Shown here: piece by piece, positions 1-6,587 of the stretch
Position numbering within the stretch: position 1 is the first letter of the stretch
Layout: each line of letters starts with the position of its first letter
Assembly (NCBI GenBank): GCA_002701555.1
Contig: NZVS01000002.1
Span: forward strand, 1-24,903
Origin: Alphaproteobacteria bacterium
GTDB taxonomy: Bacteria > Pseudomonadota > Alphaproteobacteria > Micavibrionales > Micavibrionaceae
Direction of reading: 5' to 3'
DNA length: 24,903 nucleotides
Translations under genes and position numbers: made by a program
Notes under the pieces: generated by a model
Seen by the model: the letters and a program-made list of their open reading frames with translations, nothing else
The model's database searches: none
What the model was told of the DNA's origin: nothing

Positions 1-466
1 CCTGCGCTGGTAAATCTTCCCCAAAAACCGCACGTAATTGTCGCTCGTATTCCAACGGAAATTCAGCCTTAACCAAATCCGGCATGTCAGGTTCATCCAA
101 TGTGAAACGGCTTAATTTTTCAAGACAGGTCGTCTCATCGGAAGATAGGGGATCGGCGCCGTATTTTGAGCCATCAAAAAGTTTTTCAATATCTTTTGGT
201 CCGCGCCCGTCCAAATATAAGAGGCAGCAAACCATTTGAAGTCGTGGTGTTGGTGCGTCCCCGCTGGCCTTTTCAATCAGCCATGCAAATCTCGCCTTGT
301 GGCGCATACACATATAAACATGCTCGGCAATATAGGCCCTGTCTTTTGAGCCAATATAACGGCGCTGGCGCATATAATCGCCAATAACAGTATCCATCGG
401 AACTTTAACTGTTCCGATAACTGAAAGAATAGAAATACAGGCATCAATGCGGGCGGCTGGTGTCAT
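1..466 (-). CDS. RsmB/NOP-family rRNA (cytosine-C5) methyltransferase, N-terminal part (cut by window edge)
   Basis: Reading leftward from the ATG at 464-466 gives an open frame of 155 codons with no stop before the window edge. The protein begins MTPAARIDACISIL, followed by a basic stretch (MRQRRYIGSKDRAYIAEHVY). This is the pattern at the start of alphaproteobacterial RsmB-like SAM-dependent RNA methyltransferases, whose N-terminal NusB-like helical domain precedes the catalytic domain. The catalytic domain lies outside the window, so methyltransferase activity cannot be checked directly. An in-frame TAA at 476-478 fixes the start at 466 or further in. No clear Shine-Dalgarno sequence is visible. 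A terminator hairpin lies about 33 nt upstream, so the gene is probably not simply the tail of the sdhB-DUF1761 unit. The expected role is modification of 16S rRNA in the cytoplasm. Confidence 0.72.
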   Translation of the reverse strand, partial: MTPAARIDACISILSVIGTVKVPMDTVIGDYMRQRRYIGSKDRAYIAEHVYMCMRHKARFAWLIEKASGDAPTPRLQMVCCLLYLDGRGPKDIEKLFDGSKYGADPLSSDETTCLEKLSRFTLDEPDMPDLVKAEFPLEYERQLRAVFGEDLPAQ

Positions 467-498
467 AAAAGCAGTTTAAACATATTCGGTCATAAAAA

Positions 499-539
499 AG
501 AAGCCGTGATTTGAAATTCACGGCTTCTGTTGTTTTTTT
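499..539. terminator. Bidirectional Rho-independent terminator hairpin
   Basis: A perfect 11-bp inverted repeat (AGAAGCCGTGA at 499-509, TCACGGCTTCT at 518-528) encloses an 8-nt loop. On the plus strand it is followed by T7 at 533-539. On the minus strand it is followed by six T (complement of 494-499). It lies 24 nt past the stop of the minus-strand DUF1761 gene, so its main job is probably ending the sdhB-DUF1761 transcript. Confidence 0.8.
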
Positions 540-551
540 AGCAAAGTATTT

Positions 552-965
552 TTAAAACATAAGTACTAAAGAATAAATTAGGGCAAACATATAATAGCCC
601 GCCAGCTGGTAAGAGCTGTCAATTGCAACAGCCTCCAAAGGATAGCCTGTATATATAGAACCGATTACTGTTGGTGGCATCGCAAAAGCAACCCAAAGCA
701 GACATGACAGGGAGAAGAGCCCGCCCATTGTATCTATTCCGAAAGTCTGGGCAATCCAGATATAGAAAAACCCGGCAACAAGCCACAACAGGAAGGTAAG
801 AACAAATGGAAAAGGTGTGTCCATTTTTGCTCTGTCATTTTTACCTCTTGCTTCCAACCATCTGGTTCCCAGAACTTTTGGGTGATACCAAACAAGGCCC
901 ATTAGAAATGCGCTTAATCCGCAAACCAGCGCCGGTATAATAAGTGATACAAATGATCCAAGCAT
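552..965 (-). CDS. DUF1761 family integral membrane protein
   Basis: This is a 137-residue hydrophobic protein with about four predicted membrane helices (near residues 5-27, 54-75, 80-102 and 117-136). The N-terminal motif GLVWYHPKVLGTRWLE near residues 23-38 matches the G-x-x-WY-x-P...W pattern of the DUF1761 family. These are small inner-membrane proteins of unknown function and normally this size, so the gene looks complete. AAGGGGAA about 8 nt before the ATG is a good Shine-Dalgarno sequence. It starts 21 nt after the sdhB stop on the same strand and probably shares its transcript, ending at the hairpin 499-539. I can offer no function, and its link to succinate dehydrogenase may be only co-transcription. 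Confidence 0.8.
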   Translation of the reverse strand: MLGSFVSLIIPALVCGLSAFLMGLVWYHPKVLGTRWLEARGKNDRAKMDTPFPFVLTFLLWLVAGFFYIWIAQTFGIDTMGGLFSLSCLLWVAFAMPPTVIGSIYTGYPLEAVAIDSSYQLAGYYMFALIYSLVLMF

Positions 966-986
966 AAAAATTCCCCTTTTAAAATA

Positions 987-1781
987 TCAAGCCTTGCGGG
1001 CTACCATGAGTTTCTTAATTTCAGCAATTGCCTTTGCAGGATTTAACCCTTTAGGACAAGTATTTGTGCAATTCATAATTGTGTGACAACGATATAGGCG
1101 GAAAGGATCTTCCAACTGATCCAATCTTTCCCCGGTAGCCTCATCGCGTGTATCTGCAATCCAACGATAGGCCTGAAGTAAAACAGCAGGGCCCATAAAG
1201 CGGTCGGCATTCCACCAGTAACTTGGGCAGGATGTTGAACAACAAAAACATAGAATACATGCAGCTGGTCCGTGACCGTCATCACCATTCAGCAGGTCTG
1301 CATCCTCAGGTGCCTGTAGGCGCTCTTTTGAAGGCGCAGAAGATTTTGTTTTCATCCATGGTTCGATTGTCGCGTATTGAGCGTAAACATGGTTCAGATC
1401 AGGAACAAGATCCTTTACAACAGGCATGTGTGGTAAAGGATAAATTTTGATGTCACCTTTCGTGTCATCAATTGCCTTAAGACATGCAAGCGTATTTTTA
1501 CCATCTATGTTCATAGCGCATGAGCCGCAAATGCCTTCACGGCAGGAACGGCGGAATGTCAAAGTCGGATCAACCTGGTCTTTGATATAGATAATAGCGT
1601 CCAAGACCATAGGCCCGCATTTGTCCCTGTCGATGATGTATGTATCCAGCGTTGGGTTTTCACCTGTGTCAGGGTCATAGCGATACACTTTAAACGTCTT
1701 TTTGTTTTTGGCATCATTGGCGGCATTAATAGTTTTGCCTGTTTTAACTTTGGAATTTTTTGGAAGTGTAAATTCGGCCAT
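987..1781 (-). CDS. sdhB: Succinate dehydrogenase iron-sulfur subunit
   Basis: The 264-residue protein carries electrons from the flavin of SdhA to ubiquinone at the membrane anchor (complex II, TCA cycle and respiratory chain). All three cluster sites are visible. The [2Fe-2S] ligands are C80, C85, C88 and C100 (SCREGICGSC...C). The [4Fe-4S] ligands C175, C178, C181 and one of the 3Fe ligands C185 lie in CILCFCCSTSCPSYWW. The remaining [3Fe-4S] ligands are C232 and C238, with C242 completing the 4Fe set, in CHTIMNCTNTCP. Length and motifs are normal for the family, so the gene appears functional. The oddity is location: sdhC, sdhD and sdhA are together at 9135-11761, while sdhB stands alone 7.35 kb away, divergent from the SGNH/MBOAT cassette. 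It must therefore have its own promoter in 1782-1936, which I could not place with confidence. Confidence 0.97.
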   Translation of the reverse strand: MAEFTLPKNSKVKTGKTINAANDAKNKKTFKVYRYDPDTGENPTLDTYIIDRDKCGPMVLDAIIYIKDQVDPTLTFRRSCREGICGSCAMNIDGKNTLACLKAIDDTKGDIKIYPLPHMPVVKDLVPDLNHVYAQYATIEPWMKTKSSAPSKERLQAPEDADLLNGDDGHGPAACILCFCCSTSCPSYWWNADRFMGPAVLLQAYRWIADTRDEATGERLDQLEDPFRLYRCHTIMNCTNTCPKGLNPAKAIAEIKKLMVARKA

Positions 1782-1825
1782 AGGTCAGTATCATGTTATA
1801 TAAAATTAGTTCACGCATTAAAGAT

Positions 1826-1846
1826 ACAGTGTTTTAACAACAGTGT
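1826..1846. repeat. Short direct repeat in the sdhB/SGNH divergent promoter region
   Basis: ACAGTGT occurs twice in the same orientation (1826-1832 and 1840-1846), 14 nt apart and thus about 1.3 helical turns. It sits in the 155-nt gap between the divergent sdhB and SGNH-like starts. This could be a tandem regulator half-site, but two 7-mers in AT-rich DNA may also be chance. The rest of the gap shows no other clear structure. Confidence 0.25.
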
Positions 1847-1936
1847 GAAGGTTGAATCTGCGCTAAGAAGGTGAATTATTCATTAATCGTTTCGCTTTAT
1901 TGCCTTTCAAGGCAATTCTGTCATACTTTTCCAGTC

Positions 1937-3013
1937 ATGAGTAAAAATCGCCTCACTTTCTTTAAAAACACGTGCCTTACCGCCACAGGGTTATTATTAA
2001 CACTGACTTTACTCAATATTCTTCTTGTGCCGTTCGAAACCGAAGAGGATCTGGGTATCTTGTCATACAAGAAAGCAACCCTTCTTGAAAAATCCAATAA
2101 CTATGACGCAATCTTTTTGGGTACATCACAAACATTTCGCAATATAGACCCGGACAGCCTGACACAATCATCTTCATGCAAACTGTCAGTATATAATGCG
2201 GGCGTTCCCGGACTGGTTCTTGAAGAGCTAAACGACTTTATTTCGGTGATTGAAAAATCCGGGGCAAAAAATAAGATTGTCATTTTTACCGATCCGTTAC
2301 CTCCGCGGCCTGATTTTAATGCCGTAACAAATATCAGGACCCAACACTATACGACGTATACTAATTTCTCAGACCGCTACCAGAATATATGGTCACTCCC
2401 CGCGCCTTTTTGGAAAAAAACAGCTCTAAGCGGATTTTCTATGGGTGCGTATGTTTATGAATTTCTAGGCATTGGCACATTAAGCAAAATATTGTTCCCT
2501 GAGCTAAATGCAGCCCCAGACGTTTACTTGCCTGGTCTTGATCGCGATAACGGCTATCCGGATCTGGAAGCAGATATAAAAAACAGTCCGGAAATTGCTG
2601 CACGTGCCAGCCGGTTCAAGGCAATTTCAGATAAATGGGCGGACACCGTTCTAGAAAAACAAAAAAGTATAAAAGAACCTTCCGAAAATATGGTTGCCTC
2701 CTCGGAAAAGCGGGCTTTCCTTATAAAAAATTTGGCAGCAAAAATTGAGGCGCAAGGCAATATACCCGCCTTAATCGTTTTTCCGGAACCGCCAACACAC
2801 AGGGAAGACCTGGCCTTGGCCAGTGCAGTTAAAAAGATCGCCCCCGGGCTTTCTGTTATAAATGGATATGACGAGACAGTGGCACAAGATCTTTGGAATG
2901 AAAATCTATGGTTTGATGAAACGCATTTAAACATGGAGGGAGCGGCGATTTTCTCCAAAAATATTGCACCTCAAATCTGTGAAATCAGAACAGCTAAGGA
3001 AAGCGATAAATAA
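1937..3013 (+). CDS. SGNH/AlgJ-like hydrolase-fold protein, membrane-anchored or exported
   Basis: With the ATG at 1937 the protein has 358 residues. It starts with a short basic stretch (MSKNRLTFFK) and one long hydrophobic segment (about residues 12-31), a signal anchor or signal peptide that places the rest in the periplasm. The frame is open back to a GTG at 1871, but that start would put 22 extra residues before the signal segment, so I prefer 1937. Neither start has a good Shine-Dalgarno sequence. SGNH block I is visible as FLGTSQTFRNID with the candidate nucleophile S64, and block V as FDETHLN with D327 and H330. Its stop overlaps the ATG of the MBOAT gene (TAATG), and such pairs (AlgJ/AlgI, PatB/PatA, DltD/DltB) O-acylate exported polysaccharide or cell-wall polymers. 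The acceptor glycan is unknown, and no glycan synthesis genes are in view. Confidence 0.78.
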   Translation: MSKNRLTFFKNTCLTATGLLLTLTLLNILLVPFETEEDLGILSYKKATLLEKSNNYDAIFLGTSQTFRNIDPDSLTQSSSCKLSVYNAGVPGLVLEELNDFISVIEKSGAKNKIVIFTDPLPPRPDFNAVTNIRTQHYTTYTNFSDRYQNIWSLPAPFWKKTALSGFSMGAYVYEFLGIGTLSKILFPELNAAPDVYLPGLDRDNGYPDLEADIKNSPEIAARASRFKAISDKWADTVLEKQKSIKEPSENMVASSEKRAFLIKNLAAKIEAQGNIPALIVFPEPPTHREDLALASAVKKIAPGLSVINGYDETVAQDLWNENLWFDETHLNMEGAAIFSKNIAPQICEIRTAKESDK

Positions 3014-4410
3014 TGCTTTTTGTCGAACCGAGATTTTTCCTGTTCTTTGCGGTCGTTTTTGCCATTTATTGGGTTTTAAAAGGTAATATGGCGCGCAAAA
3101 TCCTGCTTCTTCTTGCAAGTTACGGGTTTTATGCGGCATGGGACTGGCGTTTCTTATCCCTAATTCTCATTTCCACTATAATAGATTATTGCGTTGCCCG
3201 AAAAATTGAGGCTACGAATGAACAGTCAACCCGCAAACATTGGCTATGGCTCAGCCTGGCAAGCAATTTAGGGATTTTGGGGTTTTTCAAATATTTTAAC
3301 TTTTTTACGGATAGTGCGGTAGAATTAATGACTTCGCTTGGTATGACCGTAAATTATACGACACTAAGTATAGTTCTTCCCGTTGGCATCAGCTTCTACA
3401 CCTTCCAGACATTGAGCTATACAATTGATGTTTATCGTAAAAACATTAATGCCGAAAAAAATATTCTTGATGTAGCTGTTTTTGTAGCTTTCTTCCCGCA
3501 ATTGGTTGCCGGACCTATTGTCCGTGCTGCCGATTTCTTGCCACAACTGACGAAAAGACGGGAGTGGCGAGAGGTTGCCGTTAAAACATGTATTCTATTG
3601 TTTCTGGTCGGCTTCATAAAGAAAGCCTGCGTCTCCGATAACATCGCCTATTATGTGGATTTAATTTTCGCTACGCCCGGGCAATATTCACCCTTTGCGC
3701 TTGCCATGGGGGTGTGCCTTTACGCCATACAGATTTACTGTGATTTTTCCGGATATACGGATATGGCAATCGCTGTTGCTGGCCTGTTAGGATTTCACCT
3801 GCCGAAAAACTTTGCCGCACCATACCTAGCCAGAAATCTGGTCGATTTCTGGAGGCGATGGCATATCTCGCTGTCTACCTGGTTGCGTGATTATCTCTAT
3901 ATTCCACTCGGTGGCAATCGTAACGGAACAATAATGAGATATCGCAATCTAATGTTGACCATGCTTTTAGGGGGGTTGTGGCACGGGGCGGCCTGGACAT
4001 TTGTTTTTTGGGGCTTTTTGCACGGGGCCGGATTATCTTTCAATCACGCGCTGAAAGAAAAAATATCTTCTTTCAAAGGTTTCCCTTCAGCAGTTTCAAT
4101 AACGCTCACCTTTGCTTTTGTAAATCTGGCCTGGATTTATTTCCGCGCACCGGATTTTGAAACAGCATTGTTGCTAACCGGATCTTTGCTGACGTGGTCT
4201 TCTGAGGGTGCGGCGCAATTACCTATCTTTGCGACACTTGCTTTCCCTTTCCTAGGCATTATTCATATCCTTTGGCAAAAATATGAAAGTTTTGACAAGG
4301 TAATCGCTTTGAAAGACACATATTTTTATTTGGGAATAGGGATTGCTACAGCCATAGCATTAGGCTTGCAACCAACCGGCTACAAGCCTTTCATATATTT
4401 CCAGTTCTAA
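3013..4410 (+). CDS. MBOAT family O-acyltransferase (AlgI/DltB-like)
   Basis: This 465-residue polytopic membrane protein has the length and hallmarks of AlgI-type MBOAT proteins. It begins MLFVEPRFFLFFAVVF, carries the block VLPVGISFYTFQTLSY near 121-136, and then FWRRWHISLSTWLRDYLYIP near 279-298 with H284. The nearly invariant MBOAT histidine is H324 in GGLWHGAAW, and a second conserved-looking histidine is H337 in FLHGAG. These enzymes move an acyl group, usually acetyl, across the inner membrane for transfer to an exported polymer. Translation is coupled to the SGNH gene by a 1-nt stop/start overlap, which supports a shared role with that protein as the periplasmic transferase. It converges with the orphan minus-strand gene, only 13 nt away. 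The substrate polymer cannot be named from this window. Confidence 0.93.
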   Translation: MLFVEPRFFLFFAVVFAIYWVLKGNMARKILLLLASYGFYAAWDWRFLSLILISTIIDYCVARKIEATNEQSTRKHWLWLSLASNLGILGFFKYFNFFTDSAVELMTSLGMTVNYTTLSIVLPVGISFYTFQTLSYTIDVYRKNINAEKNILDVAVFVAFFPQLVAGPIVRAADFLPQLTKRREWREVAVKTCILLFLVGFIKKACVSDNIAYYVDLIFATPGQYSPFALAMGVCLYAIQIYCDFSGYTDMAIAVAGLLGFHLPKNFAAPYLARNLVDFWRRWHISLSTWLRDYLYIPLGGNRNGTIMRYRNLMLTMLLGGLWHGAAWTFVFWGFLHGAGLSFNHALKEKISSFKGFPSAVSITLTFAFVNLAWIYFRAPDFETALLLTGSLLTWSSEGAAQLPIFATLAFPFLGIIHILWQKYESFDKVIALKDTYFYLGIGIATAIALGLQPTGYKPFIYFQF

Positions 4411-4423
4411 AGAGTCAGTCTGA

Positions 4424-4753
4424 TCAGGCAGCGTCTGAATCGTGGTCTTCATACATATGCGCAACGACATTTGCCGGCATAGTACGTAATTCTTTTTTTA
4501 CTTTACGTTGGCGCTTCATTGCATCTGTTAAATGTTTGCGAAGATGGCCAAGTCTGTCGAAATAAGGCATACCTTTATCATATTCGGCGGTCAGTTCGAC
4601 AGTGTATAGTCCGTTATCTGCCGTTTTATTGTCGATGTTCATTTTGTAAACATGATCTTCGTCATCGAGATTTTCAAGCATTCTGAATAGAGCCTTCACG
4701 GTTGCGTCGTTTAAGCTTTTATCGGACAGTCCGGTTTCTGTTTTATATTTCAT
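4424..4753 (-). CDS. Hypothetical protein, 109 aa, family not recognised
   Basis: A complete small frame with a strong Shine-Dalgarno sequence (AGAGG, 5 nt before the ATG) supports a real gene. The protein is hydrophilic and charged, with no signal peptide or membrane segment. It has an acidic patch (LENLDDEDHVY, near 27-37), a lysine/arginine-rich segment (KRQRKVKKELR, near 80-90) and an acidic tail. The middle (about 35-60) looks like short beta strands, so a small alpha/beta cytoplasmic protein is plausible. It stands alone, convergent with the MBOAT gene and divergent from the aldo/keto reductase, so neighbours do not suggest a function. I do not recognise the family. Confidence 0.62.
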   Translation of the reverse strand: MKYKTETGLSDKSLNDATVKALFRMLENLDDEDHVYKMNIDNKTADNGLYTVELTAEYDKGMPYFDRLGHLRKHLTDAMKRQRKVKKELRTMPANVVAHMYEDHDSDAA

Positions 4754-4922
4754 AAATACCTCTATTTGCTGCTGGATGAAGCTCTTTTATGCTCATCCAC
4801 TGCCCAGAAAACGCGTTGCTTCCAATATAAGTTCCCATAATTTGCATGAAAGTGCATTTTTCCTGAACTTCTACTGCCTGCGCCCGTTAGTAATTTCAGA
4901 GATAAAACGAAAGGACAGAACA

Positions 4923-5762
4923 ATGTTTACGATAGAATTACCAAATATTACGATTCCAGCGCTCGGCATGGGTACATGGCAATTAAAAGGCGAAGAATGT
5001 ACGAAAGCCGTAGAAACCGCACTAGACATCGGGTATCGCCATATTGATACTGCGCAAGCCTATGAAAATGAGCAAGATGTCGGGAAAGCCATTAAAAATA
5101 CGTCGGTGCCAAGAGACGAATTTTTCCTGACAACAAAAATCTGGACAGACCGCTTCGAAGCCGGGGATCTGGAAAAATCTTTGGATGAATCTCTATCAAA
5201 GCTTGGAACAGATTATGTTGATCTTGTTCTTTTACATTGGCCAAACGATGACATTCCGATGGAAGAGACATTAGCTGCATTACAGAAAACCTCCGAAAGC
5301 GGAAAAACACGTTATATAGGCGTCAGTAACTTTACCGTTGATCATATGGAGAAGGCCATTAATGAATGTGGTGCAAATATCGTTTGTAACCAGGTTGAAT
5401 ACCACCCTCACTTATCACAAGAACCGGTGCTGGATTTTATCCGCAAACGTGAAATGTTTTTGACTGCATATTCTCCACTAGGTCGCGGAGATATCTTTGA
5501 TGACAAAACTATGAAAGAAATAGCAGAAACCCACGGCAAAACACCGGGTCAAATCTCTTTAAGATGGTTGTTACAGCAAGATCGCGTAGCCGCTATCCCC
5601 AAATCAGGTTCTGAAGACCATTTACAGGAAAATTTTGATATCATGGACTTTCAACTCTCTACAGATGAAATGAAGAAAATTTTTAACCTTCAGCGTCCTG
5701 ATGGTAGAAAAGTCGATCCTGATTTTGCCCCTAACTGGGACACAGGCAAGAAGGCCGCTTAA
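4923..5762 (+). CDS. Aldo/keto reductase (2,5-diketo-gluconate reductase-like)
   Basis: With the ATG at 4923 the protein has 279 residues, the usual length for short bacterial aldo/keto reductases. The frame extends upstream to 4776, but the extra 49 residues have no family character, and AAAGGAC precedes the 4923 start. The catalytic tetrad is visible: D42 and Y47 (HIDTAQAYENE), K72 (TTKIW) and H105 (LLHWP). The phosphate-binding end IPKSGS fits NADPH use. The enzyme would reduce aldehydes or ketones, such as methylglyoxal or keto-sugars, in the cytoplasm, but the natural substrate is unknown. A possible promoter is TTGCTT-16-TAATTT at 4816-4843. The transcript probably ends at the hairpin 5790-5827. 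It is a single-gene unit flanked by minus-strand genes. Confidence 0.92.
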   Translation: MFTIELPNITIPALGMGTWQLKGEECTKAVETALDIGYRHIDTAQAYENEQDVGKAIKNTSVPRDEFFLTTKIWTDRFEAGDLEKSLDESLSKLGTDYVDLVLLHWPNDDIPMEETLAALQKTSESGKTRYIGVSNFTVDHMEKAINECGANIVCNQVEYHPHLSQEPVLDFIRKREMFLTAYSPLGRGDIFDDKTMKEIAETHGKTPGQISLRWLLQQDRVAAIPKSGSEDHLQENFDIMDFQLSTDEMKKIFNLQRPDGRKVDPDFAPNWDTGKKAA

Positions 5763-5774
5763 ACTCCAAATACC

Positions 5775-6545
5775 CTAACGTTTCAAGAGAGCCGGGTTAT
5801 CCTTTAAAAGAGGCAATCCGGCTTTTTCGCGCACGATATCTAATCTTTGGTGTTTTTGTTCTTTGTCAGAGTAGACGCCATCAATACCATTGTCACTTTC
5901 AGCCTGTATTGCTTTCAAATTTTCATCCAGCCTATCACCAAACTCATCATCGTATTTAAAAGGGGCAACTCCTATACTGGCGCCAAGTGCAAATTTACCT
6001 TCACGCATTAAAAAAGGCTCCCACAAACCTTGACGTAATTTATCTCTTAAATCCGCGTTATCGCCATCCCATTTCATTATGATGGCAAATTCGTCACCAC
6101 CCACACGCCCAAAAATAGCGTTTTCCGGTAACTGTTGTTGCAAAGTTTCTGCAAAAAGTTCTAAGGCGCGGTCGCCTGCTTCATGACCACCAGTGTCATT
6201 AATTTCCTTAAAACCGTCCAAATCCAACATAATGTATTTTAGTGATTGGGAGGCATCGGGCTTTTGAGTAAGCAAAACATCTCTTGCCTGCTCTTCAAAT
6301 CTGGCCCTAGCCGGCAAGCCTGTTAAAACATCATATCCCGCCCTTTTTAATTTCTCCTCTAGCTCAGCGATTAGTCGGTCTTTTTTTTCCTGAATTTTCT
6401 TGAGGCCCTCCAGATTACGGCCACGCTCCTCAAAATTCATGCCCGCGACTTCCCTTCGCCACGCATCATCGGAAACGCCCGAAGCCTCTTTGAACATGAT
6501 TGAAGGAGGTGCAATTTGTCTTTTGTCATCCATATGCCACATCAT
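5775..6545 (-). CDS. GGDEF-domain protein, probable soluble diguanylate cyclase
   Basis: The 256-residue protein makes cyclic di-GMP from two GTP if active. After about 40 residues without a known sensor comes a likely coiled coil (about 40-68), then the GGDEF domain starting at YDVLTGLPAR (71-80). Metal-binding D108 and D110 are in MLDLDGF, a substrate-contact segment is INDTGGHEAGD (115-125), and the signature GGDEF is at 149-153, all intact. The usual RxxD inhibitory site just before GGDEF is replaced by PENA, so product inhibition is probably absent. No membrane segment is seen. The gene lies 42 nt after the phosphoethanolamine transferase fusion on the same strand and may be co-transcribed with it. 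The exact start (M1 or M5) is uncertain because no Shine-Dalgarno sequence is evident. Confidence 0.88.
   Translation of the reverse strand: MMWHMDDKRQIAPPSIMFKEASGVSDDAWRREVAGMNFEERGRNLEGLKKIQEKKDRLIAELEEKLKRAGYDVLTGLPARARFEEQARDVLLTQKPDASQSLKYIMLDLDGFKEINDTGGHEAGDRALELFAETLQQQLPENAIFGRVGGDEFAIIMKWDGDNADLRDKLRQGLWEPFLMREGKFALGASIGVAPFKYDDEFGDRLDENLKAIQAESDNGIDGVYSDKEQKHQRLDIVREKAGLPLLKDNPALLKR
5790..5827 (+). terminator. Rho-independent terminator of the aldo/keto reductase gene, inside the opposite gene's 3' end
   Basis: AGCCGGGTT (5790-5798) pairs with AATCCGGCT (5815-5823), a 9-bp stem with one G-U pair and a 16-nt loop, followed by T5 to 5827 on the plus strand. It begins 28 nt after the reductase stop codon. 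The same bases encode the last residues of the minus-strand GGDEF protein. On the minus strand there is no T-run, so it should act in one direction only. Confidence 0.6.
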
Positions 6546-6587
6546 GGCGGAAAAAGGTTAAAAATACCTTACATATTTGACGTAAAA

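Noticed and set aside
2554..2958. Minus-strand frame of 134 codons inside the SGNH gene
   Set aside because: It is a shadow of the opposite strand with no motif and no ribosome site that stands out.
4843..4861. Small hairpin TGCAT-GAAA-GTGCA followed by T5 before the aldo/keto reductase, possible attenuator
   Set aside because: The stem is only five pairs with one G-U and is AT-rich, too weak to call.
4776..4922. Extended N-terminus of the aldo/keto reductase
   Set aside because: The 49 extra residues do not fit the family, and a ribosome site precedes the ATG at 4923.
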